DNA of 64,000 bases from Colocasia esculenta. Its lineage: Eukaryota > Streptophyta > Magnoliopsida > Alismatales > Araceae. The notes under the pieces were generated by a model that did no database searches, was not told where the DNA came from, and saw only the letters and a list, made by a program, of their open reading frames with translations. The position numbers and the translations under genes were made by a program. The stretch covers positions 70,314,015 through 70,378,014 of the forward strand of contig CM024756.1 in NCBI GenBank assembly GCA_014218235.1, in the 5' to 3' direction. Positions 1 to 9,862 of the stretch are shown piece after piece. Within the stretch, counting starts at the first letter, position 1. Every line of letters starts with the position of its first letter.

Positions 1-1316
1 ATCGCGACAGGGTGTTGAAACTGGCACTGAGGAACGCGACAGAGGCATGTAAGGAACGTGGACATGCCGTTCGGCCAGGCACAGCGATCGCGACGGCGAT
101 GCCTGTCGCGTTCAGAACGTGGCTGGCAGTCTGTCACAACCAGACACGAACGCGGCCTATCGGGCTGTCATGTTTTGGTGGTCTGTGCTCGAGTCCGATA
201 GGAATCAGATATGTCTTGGATTGCGGTCCAAGAGTTGCCCTTCTTGACACAAGGATTAAAAAATATAGAACTAATTGTACTAGTGACGAAAAATCATGAA
301 ACAAGTTGCAGATTTATCTAGACATGCGTGAGAACTTAAAGTAATAGGAATTTGAGAAACAAAGAGGGTTCCGGCATGCTTTGTCTAATTAATACAGGAA
401 GGACAGAAACAGTAATCTGTTGGAGTAACGAATTAATTCGCCACTAGAGTAGATGAAAATTAGGGCTTTCAGATGCTAAAGAGAGCTACAACCATCAGAA
501 CCTCCAATAAAAATTTCGAGGCTTGGGGTTTAGCAAACATGGAGATCAAGAGGTGAAGGGGTTCGAGGTCATGTAAGTTACAGAACATTGAAAATCCATA
601 ACAAAAGATGGGTGAAGGAAAAATACGAAATGAGGGCTTTGTTCAAGATGATTGAAATGTCCTACAAATAATTTTCCATAGTTTATGCTCGTGAGAATGC
701 CTACTTTCACGTTTTTCCTCTTCTAGGGTTTGAAGATGAAGAACTCGGGAAGAAGCTTTGATAGATCTTCCTCTGCACGATTTCTCCTCTCTTGGCTTCT
801 CCTTAGGGTCCAACAACCTCTTGGCACGAGATAGGGCCGTCCATGAGGGTTTTAGTAAGTATTTAAGCTCCCCTAATTCCATTCGTAGTTAAGTCTAATT
901 CTCATTAATTCTGAGTTTCCTATTTTCCTCTCCCCTTTTAAGCAAGAGATCTCCTAATTGGGTTGAGAGAGGGGGATTCAGGGCCAAGCAATTGGGGTAG
1001 GTTTAGGATTCCAAATCCAACTCAAACCACTTATTTTAATGCATTAAATTCTCTCTTTTTATTTAAGTAATATTTTAGTTACAAATTTAGGGTAATTTCT
1101 CATTATTCCCCTTTTAAGATTCTCTATTTTAGCCACTAATTTCTAATGGGTCAATTTAATAAAGCCCATTACTTCGTTTTCTTTAATGGGTTTTAGTAAA
1201 TTCTCTTTCCATTAATTTACTATTTAATTATTTTCTTCTATTTGATTTTCTTATAAATTTAATTACTTTCTTTTATATTATTAAATTTTTATTTTTCGAA
1301 AAATCAGGATGCTACA
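1..1316 (-). mobile_element. chrA chromovirus LTR, piece cut by window start
   Basis: On the minus strand this begins TGTAGCATCC at 1316 and matches the chrA LTRs at 43193-46845 and 51429-53422: the same AT-rich first part, then a CpG-rich stretch with CGCGAC words near 1-150. Clear matching stretches to 45180-45560 include the run around GAAAAATCATGAAACAAGTTG. The minus orientation is inferred from the chrA pol at 53443-55930, which is minus strand and directly adjoins an LTR starting the same way. A TATA-like word lies near 855-865 on the minus strand. The LTR sits directly against Sirevirus internal sequence at 1317, so it probably inserted there; its other end is outside the window. Short open frames inside it are not genes. 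Confidence 0.75.
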
Positions 1317-1684
1317 CTACCAGTGCCTTGCAGACCAGTTCCAAGAAGGTCGAGTTGAGAGCATTCAGATGAATGTGGAGCCAGCTGTTGGCTCAGGAGG
1401 TAGAAGTAAAGGTGTTTGCTCCTAAAGTTCCCCTGCTCACCAGGAAAGCACACCACAGATCCAGGAAGAAGAAGATCATGTGCACATAACGCCAGTCATT
1501 GCTAGACTGAATGCTCATGGGAAAATTCTTGCTCCATACAAGCAGATATATCATCTATTTTCATTAGTGAGAGCACTGAAGGTAAGGAGATTGGAGCAGT
1601 CAAATCTGAGCTCTAAGAGATGAGAAGTGAGGTGGGTAGCCTAAAGAAGCTAGAACAGATTTATCAGTTTTGTGAGGGTGCAGC

Positions 1685-1935
1685 TGTCAGCTCCTGCCTC
1701 TCTGCTCCCACTCAGCTGTACCAGAGGTTAGTATAGGGCCATCTGTAGAGGAAGTTGGGCCATCAGGGCCATAAGGTGCAGAATCTTGGCCACCAGGGCC
1801 ATCCTTGGAAGAGTTTGGGCCATCAGGGCCATGTGCAGTTGAAGATATTAGTGTTGGGCCATCAGGGACATCTATGCATATGGAGTCAGTGGCTGGGCCA
1901 ACCGGGCCGCAAGTATCCGTAGAGGACACTGTCGT
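1685..1935 (+). repeat. Minisatellite encoding GPSGP repeats
   Basis: The word GGGCCATCAGGGCC or a close variant recurs about six times at 30-50 bp spacing (around 1736, 1757, 1787, 1816, 1855 and a variant near 1894). In the downstream open frame it is translated as GPSGP or GPTGP, collagen-like spacing separated by acidic VED-type residues. Each word is itself nearly a direct repeat of GGGCC, which could promote slippage. Confidence 0.7.
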
Positions 1936-2512
1936 GCCTCTAGGGCCTTTTGAATCTCCCAATCTTCAGACTCCAGCCCCTTCCTCCCACCCTCATCCTT
2001 CACTACCCCTCCGGCCCCTGAAACCTTCAAGAAAACCACTTCCAAAACACATATCTTCTCCTACCCCTTTCCTTACTGCCACCTCTTCATCACCTCCTCC
2101 TTCCTCTTCTATTCCTCATCCCACCTCTGAGGCACCTCCACCCTCATCCTCTTCTGCTGGTCCTTCCTTAGCAGGTCCCTCATCTGCGGACCATCCACCT
2201 CAAACTCCTCCTACTTCAACTTTTGCTTCCTTTCATCTACCTACTCACCCTCCTATCACCATCATTTCTGAAGCAGCCAGTGTCATTCCTCATTTTGTGC
2301 ATGACATCAAGGATGAGTTTGAAGAAGCCATCCTCCGCACAGTTCTTACTATCTCTACTCACATTCACAAGACTGATCCCAACCTTCCTCCAGTCCTACC
2401 TCTAAGAAAAGAAAACATCTTCATCTCTTGTTTTCCCCTCCAATCAAACTCTCTTTCCTCCTCTGTGGTATTCCCTTTCTGTTGTCAACAAAAGGAGAAC
2501 CTTATATGTTGA
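1805..2512 (+). pseudogene. Proline/serine-rich ORF fragment of sirF, unknown product
   Basis: An open frame of 235 codons. Residues 1-50 hold GPSGP-type repeats, residues 55-155 are a low-complexity P/S/T-rich linker (SSSPPPSSSIPHP), and residues 160-200 form a more ordinary acidic segment (HDIKDEFEEAILRTVLTIS). The last ~35 residues look out of frame, so the natural reading continues in another frame after about 2405. There is no signal peptide or convincing membrane segment in frame. It lies inside a retroelement and is followed by polypurine tracts, so it is a retroelement extra ORF rather than a host gene. The first ATG may not be a real start, because upstream in-frame sequence near 1450-1660 also reads as protein-like but is interrupted. 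Confidence 0.45.
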
Positions 2513-3738
2513 ATATCTCCAAAAGTGCACTTTTGCAGCCATTTTGGTCTTCCTTACTTAACCTTTCTGAACATCTAAATATCATTCTTCTACTTCTGCT
2601 CTTCACAAAGCTGAACAAGCCAAATCTTATCTACTACTGAGTTCAGAACTGAGGATCAGTGGGCCACGACCAACAAGTCACTCTACAGAAAATTCGAGGT
2701 TGCCAGGTTAAACATCTTTCCCCCCAATGATCACCCTCTCTTCTTGTCTGAGTGGTTTGTCTGCCTGCACAGAGACTCTTGGGTCCCTTCATTCAAAAGG
2801 AGATCAAATTCATCAGGCAATTCCAAATGTACCAAGACTATTGCTTTGTCAAGCGCCTACCAGAGGTCCAGCTTGGTCATTTAGAGAGCCATAGCTCTGC
2901 TCCGCACAGAGAATCCTGTCAACACCCCTCTTCAGGTTGATTTTGCCAGCTTGAAGATACCATAATTGCTTTTCTCCCCAAGCTTTACTTTCTTATTATG
3001 GAATCTGAGGTGGGTCCTATCATTTTTGAACGATTTGCAAGAGTCATGGCCAAGATATTGTTCAGAGGGGAACTCCTCTTGCCTTCCATAGATTCATCTT
3101 CAGAGAATATCAAAGAGGATTCATCAAGTCATCAGTCTTAGCACCTATACTCTCAGAGTTTGAAAGATTTGTCAACTCTGACTGGTGCAAAGCTTATCCT
3201 GAGGTAGCCCTCCAGCTTGAGCAACTGAATTCCTCCCTGCACAAGTCAAATCAGTTGATTCTCTCTCCAAAAAAATTCATGGACCTCAACTCCATAAATC
3301 TAGTTTCAGATCCCTATTCTATCTGGATTGTGGTATATGATCTTTATAGCCTTGAAGAAGGATTTGCTTGATCACAAGCTTCACTACCTCTTTCTATTGA
3401 TAAATTTCTTCAGCATGCCAACTTTGGAACTGCTGGACCCTACAAGTCATCCCTTAGCAATTAGGAGTATACTTCTTTCATTGAAGACCAGAGACTACTC
3501 CACATCAAGAGACTTAGTCCATAGATGGGGCCATCTTATAATATTATTTGGGGTGTCTTAGAAATCTTTTGAAGAGCAGGAAGTTCAAGCTTAGCAGATC
3601 ATAACTCGCCATGCTTCTAGATTGTCTCTTGCCTTCTACATACCTACCCCTCTAATGAATGAAATTTCATTTCTTGGCTCCATTTATCTTTGTCTATCTC
3701 CATCTTTTTTGTCTATCTAAGTTCTTTTTTCTTAATGA

Positions 3739-3854
3739 CAAAAAGGGGGAGAAAAATATTCTGAAATACATACCTTAAAAAAATTTCATAAATTAATTCA
3801 GTCTTTTATATATATGCAACTCTCTATGTTTGTCATCACCAAAAAGGGGGAGAT
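3739..3854 (+). promoter_or_regulatory. Two Sirevirus polypurine tracts
   Basis: CAAAAAGGGGGAGAAAAAT at 3739-3757 and AAAAAGGGGGAGATT at 3841-3855 are two copies of the Sirevirus polypurine tract about 100 bp apart. The second ends directly at the 3' LTR. Repeated polypurine tracts are a known signature of Sireviruses. They prime plus-strand DNA synthesis. Confidence 0.85.
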
Positions 3855-5990
3855 TGATGATCAGTCCATTCCATGTAATTTATTATTAATTATATGTAAT
3901 TTTGGTGATTAACAAAACCTTGAAAAGTATTTTCTAACAACATTTTCTGAAGTTTATCCATAGGCAATAATTCAAGCAAAATCTGTAAGTTGTCTACGCA
4001 CACTGCTATTTGAAGTTCAATGCATATATTTTGTCTAAGAAACATCGACTTCGTCGCTACATGACTTCATAGAAACATCGATTTTGTTCCACTTAAATAT
4101 CGACTTCGTTGCTATAACGACTTCATAGAAACATTGATTTCGTTTCACTTAAAACCAACTTAGTTTTACAATGACTCATAGCATCAATTTCATTGCAACA
4201 ACGATTTCGTTTCACTTAAACAATGACTTGGTTGTTACAACAACTTCACAACATCGATTTCATTGCAACAACGATTTTGTCTCACTTAAACAACGATTTG
4301 GTTGCTACAACGATTTGGTTGTTTATCGACTTCGCTTCACTTAAACAACAATTTGGTTGCTACAACGATTTCATCTCACTTAAACAATGATTTGGTTGAT
4401 TCATCAATTTCGCTTTACTTAAACATCGATTTCAGTATAACAACGACTTCATGTTTACAACGACTTCACTCAATCATCGACATCATATGAAACAACGTTT
4501 CATCTCTACAACGACTTCACTTAAACAACGATTTCAGTAGAACAATGACTTCATATGAAACAACAACTTCATGCTTATATCAACTTCGTTTCAAACAATG
4601 ATTTCATCAGCACATCAACTTCAGCTAAACAACAACTTTGTACAGAACATCAATTTCATTAATATATAGATTATGCTCACATCGACTTGATTTCAACATG
4701 GATTACATTCGCACTTGACTTATGATTGTATCATTGATTTAATATCAACATTGACTCTCTAGGTATAGCCTGTCTAAATACATCAACCCTCTATTAATGA
4801 TTACATGTAGATAGCTGTCAAACATTCTCATTTAAATCATTTTTAAACATTCTTTAGTTCCATTCCACATAATATTCAAATGAATTTCAAATCTTGTGGA
4901 TTTCAAGTTTTCCCATGAAAGCATGTTGTATCCCATGTTCTCTAACATTTATTGTGACAGTACAAACCTCTGCACGATATATGTTTTACCTATCTTGCCT
5001 ATAACACACAAAGTCACAATGACAGAATGGCATTTCCCTTCTGGTGTATCCTCATAAACACAACTACTAATGTTGACTGACAGTTTACACAAAGATAAGT
5101 TGTCTATGTGTTAGCATTTATTGTGTGCAGGGTTTCTGGTGGAAACACATGTCTCAAAGATGGACCTGTCAACTTGACAAGAGGATAGAAAATTCAGACA
5201 ATCTTTCCTTGAGTATGTGTGTCTATCCGAGCATTAATGGCTGCAGGCTCACTTGCTCTTTCCTTCAAACCAGACACTCCAACGTGCATGAAGATGTGAG
5301 ACAATGTATATTTCAATGGATACTTCAACGGTCAAATTATTTCAAAGAAGATAAATGAAGATTGGTGACTCCAAGCTAAAATAACTCTTTCAACCTTTGA
5401 GAAGCTTGAACATCTTAGTCACCTATAGAACAATAAGAGCTAGCTCATCCAATTCAACTTTCTGTAGCTCTTAGCTCTCTGTAGAATATTGCATTGCCTT
5501 TGAGAGCTTGCGTTGATCTGAAAGAGTCCATTTGTGATAATATTGTGTCTCTCAGACTTTGCCTCAGATCAAGCAGTGTCTAAAACTTGGTCTTGGGGCC
5601 TTTCTCTTTCAACGCATCTTCTATATGAGCATTCTCTTCGGGTGTGAAGAGAAGACCTATTGCATCAGGTGGAGCGACCCCTCTTCTGGTAGAGAAGAGA
5701 AGGTCAGCTGCTGCTGGATGTGTAAGTGTCCTTAAGGGGGACTGTACTCTTGTTTAGTGGAATCCCAAGTGGTTGCTTGGGGATTGGATGTAGGACTCCT
5801 TGGGATAGGAGATCCGAACCAGGATAAATTTCGTGTTGTTTGTGTGATTGTTCTCTTTGTTTTGATTAACACTAACTCTAACTATCTATCTTAGTGTTGT
5901 CTGTCAATCAAGGGTTTATTTACGAATTTTTGATACAAGATTTTTAGCAATCCATTCACCCCCCCCCCCTCTGGGCTTGCTATGTGGGCA
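3855..5990 (+). mobile_element. sirF 3' LTR (Sirevirus)
   Basis: Starts TGATGATCAG next to the polypurine tract and ends near TATGTGGGCA (5990). The start matches sirG (36517) in the stretch GGTGATTAACAAAA. The last 400 bp match sirG at 38300-38600: GTGTCCTTAAGGGGGACTGTA, GAACCAGGATAAA, TTTGTGTGATTG and the C-rich CATTCACCCCC stretch. The right end is placed by homology and may be off by some tens of bases. A tandem array occupies the middle. The upstream end of the element is lost, so no target duplication can be checked. Confidence 0.75.
4015..4770 (+). repeat. Degenerate tandem array inside the sirF LTR
   Basis: Dozens of irregular units built on ACATCGACTTCGTTGC / AACAACGATTTCGTTTCACTT, roughly 16-40 bp apart. 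The core word is CGAYTTCR preceded by AACAA or ACATC. The sirG LTR has a different array at the matching place, so this LTR segment turns over fast. No coding role. Confidence 0.8.
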
Positions 5991-6973
5991 AAAAATTCTA
6001 CCTCCCCCTTGTAGATACCGCGAGGGATGATGCGACGTGTAGTCCACAAAGAGAGATATGGGGTGAGATGAAAACGTGATCGCCAGACACACGAGGGTGT
6101 CGAAGGAGGTGCACGCGAAAGGGTGCAGATGGAATGAGTGATCGCGAATAATACCTTTTGGAGCGTGGGAGATTGCGCGGGGATGTGGGTCCTTTCTTCT
6201 TCTACGAGCACGGCTGGCCGTGGTAGAAGGCGCTTTCTGTGCTGATTACCCTGGCAAAGAAAAAGACAAAGAAAAGAAAAGGGGATTAGCCATGTGTAGT
6301 ATACAAATTCTCAAAAGAATGAAATAACATGAATGGAAAGGGGAGAAAACACACCTTTGGGGTGGGCTTTTAAAACCCCTTAAAAGATAGGTGTGTGTGT
6401 GTGTGTAAAAATGCATGCATGTGTGTGTGTGTAAAAGGAGTAAATAATGAAGGGAGCCTCGTGGGGCCCAGAGGAAGTAAATAAACAAGGAAAGGGGAGG
6501 GGGTGCTTCCCAAATGTTAGATGGTGCGAAGGTGCTGCCGGATGGACGAAGGAAGAGGAGGAAGAAGGCTCCCGGCTCGCTCCAGTGCACGTGGATGGCA
6601 GAGGGACGCCGGCTCCGAACTCCAGGGGATCAAATGGATGGCTTGAAGTAGATGGTCCCCTTGGGCCGGAGGTCAAGGCGAGAATCCGGCAGGGCTTTGC
6701 CACATTGAATGGACCCCCCTCTACAAATGACCCTGGGGGTCTATTATAGGCAGAAAAACTCTTAATCACGTCGGGCATAGCCACCGCAACTATGAATTGA
6801 AACGCCTCGGGTATGAGCGCCGCGATTCAAAAGTCAATTTGATGGGACAGTCGCATGATGAACATAGCCCATAGCTAGGTTTGGAATCGCGTTGGGTCAG
6901 GCCGCTACGACTTGAAACACAGTGGCTATGGCCGATGCGATTACAATTTCAGCATGATTCAAAGCATGGGGCT
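5991..6973. other. Unassigned stretch, probably decayed LTR sequence
   Basis: No credible gene. It has CpG-rich words (GATCGCGAAT, GCGACGTG) and purine-rich tracts like those in the gyE LTR at 21700-22220, and a weak GCCTCGTGGGGCCC version of the gyE G-box word near 6459. It may be the more diverged part of the gyE LTR piece that becomes recognisable at 6974, but I cannot align it with confidence. Confidence 0.4.
6390..6434. repeat. GT microsatellite with ATGCATGCATG core
   Basis: Two (GT)7-8 runs flank a short AAAAATGCATGCAT spacer. It is alternating purine-pyrimidine throughout, so it could adopt Z-DNA. Confidence 0.85.
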
Positions 6974-7424
6974 CATAAATGCGGTGTCCTCAGCCGTAGG
7001 CTTTAGGGTTTGACTTTAAAACCATGACGGCTCAGGCGGACACGATTCAAAGATCCACCACGACTCGACGTACGGGCGTTCTTGAGTGTGGCAACTTTAG
7101 GTCCAGGGCCTAAACGCGGTGGCCATGGTGGACGCGATTCCATTGGAGCATGTGCCAAAAGGCGGATAAACGAGCATAATTGCGTCCACTAGATTGGACA
7201 CATTTCGGCTGCCTTCATAAACACGTCCGCCATACCCGACGCGACTTGAAAATGATGCCCACGACCTCCGGCCAGCCTTGGAAATGGAGGGGAAGCACCG
7301 GGGAGGAATGGGGTGATCGAAGAATGATTGGGAAACTGCTCTTGCAAGGCAAAAGGAGGGCCATTTGTGGCATTATAGCGCAATATGAAATTTGCCCGCA
7401 GTGGAGTCGAATTCGCGTGTCTAC
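6974..7424 (-). mobile_element. gyE LTR piece, left copy
   Basis: About 450 bp closely matching 22220-22667 in the same orientation, by eye around 90% identical. Shared blocks include GCCGTAGGCTTTAGGGTTTG, ACGTACGGGCGTTCTTGAG and GATGCCCACGACCTCCGGCC. Both copies end at GTCTACA (TGTAGAC on the minus strand), which looks like an LTR 5' end. With gag at 19457-21212 on the minus strand, this would be the 3' LTR of gyE, but the flank at 7425 is not an obvious polypurine tract, so the assignment is tentative. The frames open on both strands here are shadows of LTR sequence. Confidence 0.6.
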
Positions 7425-8140
7425 AGCTGCCACGCCTTGTCGTCTGCTTTGCAAGGGAGCGAAGCGAAGGGACATGAAGTGGAGTGCAATGGAGTGGAAT
7501 GGAGTGAAACAAAATGAAAGAAATGAAGCGTAGCGAAGTGGAGTGCAGTGGAGCGGACTGAAAAGTAGATGCCAGGGTGAAAAATAGACACACATGACAA
7601 TTGGGTGCTACCACCTGATGAGAGTCTTTCACCAATACCCAAGGAAGTCACCCCCAAGAAGAAGATCACGAGAAGCAAATGTTGGATTGGAAGAAAGGGG
7701 TAAGGGTGCACGAAGGGCACAACTGGAGGTGTGTACGTGGTACACGAAGGAAAGGTGCCACGTGGGGCATGAAGGAGAGATCAACTTCCAGCATAGGGGA
7801 AGTACCAAAAGACACAATCCATTAGGTTGCACCATCGGGGGCGTCTGCCCTGCCTTAGGTGGATCTCTGGGGAGTAAGGACGAAATGAAGAGGGATAAAT
7901 CCAAAGAAGAGTTCTTTAAGGAATCAACCCGGAGGCAACAACAAAGGGAGTGGGTATTCGACTCGGAATGGAATATTTCAAATTGCATTGGAGTTGGAGC
8001 GTGAATCGCTCTCAGATTGCATTGGAAGACTGGTTTCCATAGTGATTTCAATATGCATGTATGTTGGGTAAAGGAAAATAAGGTTAAAGGAGTAGAAAAT
8101 AACCAAGGATATTATTGTTACGATGGCGTTGTGTCAGGAC
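7425..8140. other. Unassigned gypsy-block DNA left of sirD
   Basis: No gene seen. 7475-7560 is a GGAGTGSAATGGAGTG-like simple repeat. A G-box near-palindrome GTGCCACGTGGGGCAT lies at 7755-7770, the same word as in 18540-18770 and 22146-22161, which ties this stretch to the gyE block. The sequence is interrupted at 8140 by sirD and resumes at 16694. Confidence 0.5.
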
Positions 8141-8477
8141 TGTAGGATAAGATATGTGGACGGATTAGATCTAGAAGGGGGGGTTGAATAGATCTGACAT
8201 CAATTAACGCGGAAGCTTAAGCAATTAAAATTACTTCAAATCAGAGATCAATTCACACAAACAATTTACTAATCGAAGTGTGAGTGTGTGTAGATGATGT
8301 GTGAAGTAATTCAACAATTAGTGTGAGTACGAAATCCTATGCAAGCATCTAGCGCAAACAAGCAGATCAAAGCATTGCACATAGGATTTTTTTAGGTGGT
8401 TTGGAAATCACACCAGTGATTCTACATCCACCCCTCAACAGTGAGGCTCCACTACTCAACCTGAGTACAACACACAC

Positions 8478-8613
8478 TGGAGCACGACGACTCCAAACAA
8501 CCTTGAGTTCAACGACTCACAAACTGAGTGCGACGGCTCAAACAACAACTGGAGCACGACGACTCCATATTGAGCACGATGGCTCAAACCACACCGTGAG
8601 TGTGACGACTCAC
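8478..8613 (-). repeat. Array of co-varying mini-hairpins in sirD 3' LTR
   Basis: Six consecutive short inverted repeats with a CGACG-type loop: TGGAG/CTCCA (8478-8495), TGAGT/ACTCA (8504-8519), TGAGT/GCTCA (8525-8540), TGGAG/CTCCA (8550-8567), TTGAGC/GCTCAA (8570-8587), GTGAGT/ACTCAC (8596-8613). The stems differ from each other, yet both sides change together. The 5' LTR has the same array at 15400-15532. Confidence 0.8.
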
Positions 8614-9145
8614 AAACCAGAGCTTGACGGATCCCAAAACATGAGCTAGATCAAAGACAACAGAAATCAGATCCTCTAGTAATGATCTGATTCAAGATAA
8701 ACTCGTACACAGAAATTTGTGCAGAACTTCGTGCACAAATCTCATAGACGAAATAAGGAAGAACAAACTCAGAAATGAGAGAAATGGATGTAGAATGAGT
8801 GTTCTTCGGTGAAGAGGTCTTGAAGATGCTTGAATTGAGAAGCCTTGATGGAATTCGGTGGAGATTCTTCTCAGTTGGCGATACTCTGCTTTGATGGCAT
8901 CTGAAATGCCAGAAATCCCTCTTCTACTGCTGCTCTTCAGTTGGATCTGCTCCCTTTCCTAGCACAGCAACCTTCTCTCCAGAGATTCCCCTTGATTCCC
9001 ACATCCTTCCTCTTGAACGGATGGCCTGCAGCATCTGGAGATGGAGCAAGATATGGAGAGAAACCCTTTTTCGGCCAAAACAACTTTTCTGGGTGTTGTA
9101 TGGGTTCTCCTTCGTGGTGTCCTCCTTTGGAGTATAAGGATTGGA

Positions 9146-9156
9146 GGTATTTATAG
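9146..9156 (-). promoter_or_regulatory. TATA box of sirD 3' LTR
   Basis: CTATAAATACC on the minus strand, the correct orientation for the element, conserved at 16052-16062 in the other LTR. Motif match only; transcription is not shown. Confidence 0.65.
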
Positions 9157-9269
9157 CCCCATATGTCCATGAGGTGCCTGGGGTGCGTGGGCACAAAAAT
9201 CTAGGTAAAATCCCTCAATTCCCAAGCAGCCATGTGTCCAGAAAAAATCACGTTTTCGAGTTTCAGCTA

Positions 9270-9445
9270 GACTGTGTCGACACACTGTCCCAAACATGAG
9301 AACAAGTTCCTGGAAGCTGGAACCAGTGTCGACCTGACCATGGAGTGTCGACATGACTGGCAGACCGTGTCAACACACAGGCAGACCGTGTCAACACACA
9401 GGCAGACCATGTCAACACACAGGTGGACTGTGTCGACACCACTGA
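9270..9445. repeat. GTGTCGACAC-type array in sirD LTR
   Basis: About eight copies of GTGTCGACAC, AGTGTCGACC or GTGTCAACACACAGG at ~20-30 bp spacing, many spanning the palindrome GTCGAC. Some copies have decayed from TCGA to TCAA, as expected for CpG loss. An equivalent array is at 16178-16372, and a related one is in the sirC LTRs. Confidence 0.75.
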
Positions 9446-9580
9446 GACAAATTTATGAAACCTGAAAATATAAAGTGTAAACCATTAATACAAGATTATC
9501 ATTAAAATATGAGATATTAAACATCAAAAACATGTTGTTTGAGCATTATTGTGATATGTATAAAATGTATAACATGTCAA

Positions 9581-9776
9581 CATGTCATCATCAAAATCAC
9601 AATATGTCATCATTAAATCACAATATGTCATCATTAAAACACAATATGTCATCAATAAAATCACAATATGTCATCATTAAAATCACAATATGTCATCATT
9701 AAAATCACAATATGTCATCATTAAAATCACAATATGTCATCATTAAATCACAATATGTCATCATCAAAATCAAAGT
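9581..9776. repeat. 22-bp tandem repeat, nine copies
   Basis: Unit ATGTCATCATTAAAATCACA plus AT, repeated nine times here and five times at 16511-16620 in the 5' LTR of the same element. In element orientation it lies in the first 270 bp of the LTR, inside U3. Confidence 0.85.
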
Positions 9777-9842
9777 ATGAGTGATGTTCATTGGTCATCA
9801 TTAAAATACAACTTTAGGAAATTCCAAAACACACTCAACCCA

Positions 9843-9862
9843 ACAATCTCCTCCTTCTTGAT
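9843..9862 (-). promoter_or_regulatory. sirD polypurine tract
   Basis: On the minus strand AAGAAGGAGGAGATT runs into the 3' LTR start. Additional CTCCCCC tracts (purine-rich on the minus strand) follow at 9946-9976, 10008-10022, 11002-11013 and 11019-11029, the multiple-tract arrangement of Sireviruses. Confidence 0.75.

Larger units (their letters stand above)
1317..3838 (+). pseudogene. Internal 3' region of Sirevirus sirF, extra ORF region
   Basis: This stretch lies between a chrA LTR and two Sirevirus polypurine tracts followed by a Sirevirus LTR, so it is the part of a copia element between pol and the 3' LTR. SIRE-type elements often carry an additional, sometimes envelope-like, ORF there; that function is an inference from position only. 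The reading frame is broken: one open piece at 1805-2512, then pieces in shifting frames to about 3560. A fragment near 3000-3110 reads MESEVGPIIFERFARVMAKI and another near 2650-2800 has DHPLFLSEWFVCLHRDSW. No protease, integrase or RT motif is present. I do not recognise the product. Confidence 0.55.
8141..9842 (-). mobile_element. sirD 3' LTR
   Basis: 1,702 bp, TGTAGGAT...CTCAACCCA on the plus strand, that is TGGGTTGAG...ATCCTACA in element orientation. It pairs with 15066-16687 (1,622 bp); most of the ~80-bp length difference is copy number in the 22-bp array. It holds a mini-hairpin array, a TATA box and a GTCGAC-word array. Confidence 0.88.

Noticed and set aside
12..299. Open frame at the window start
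   Set aside because: It lies wholly inside a chrA LTR, is CpG-rich by repeat content and is not conserved in the other chrA LTR copies.
1316..5990. A host gene with a proline-rich protein
   Set aside because: The neighbouring polypurine tracts and LTR show it is internal to a Sirevirus.
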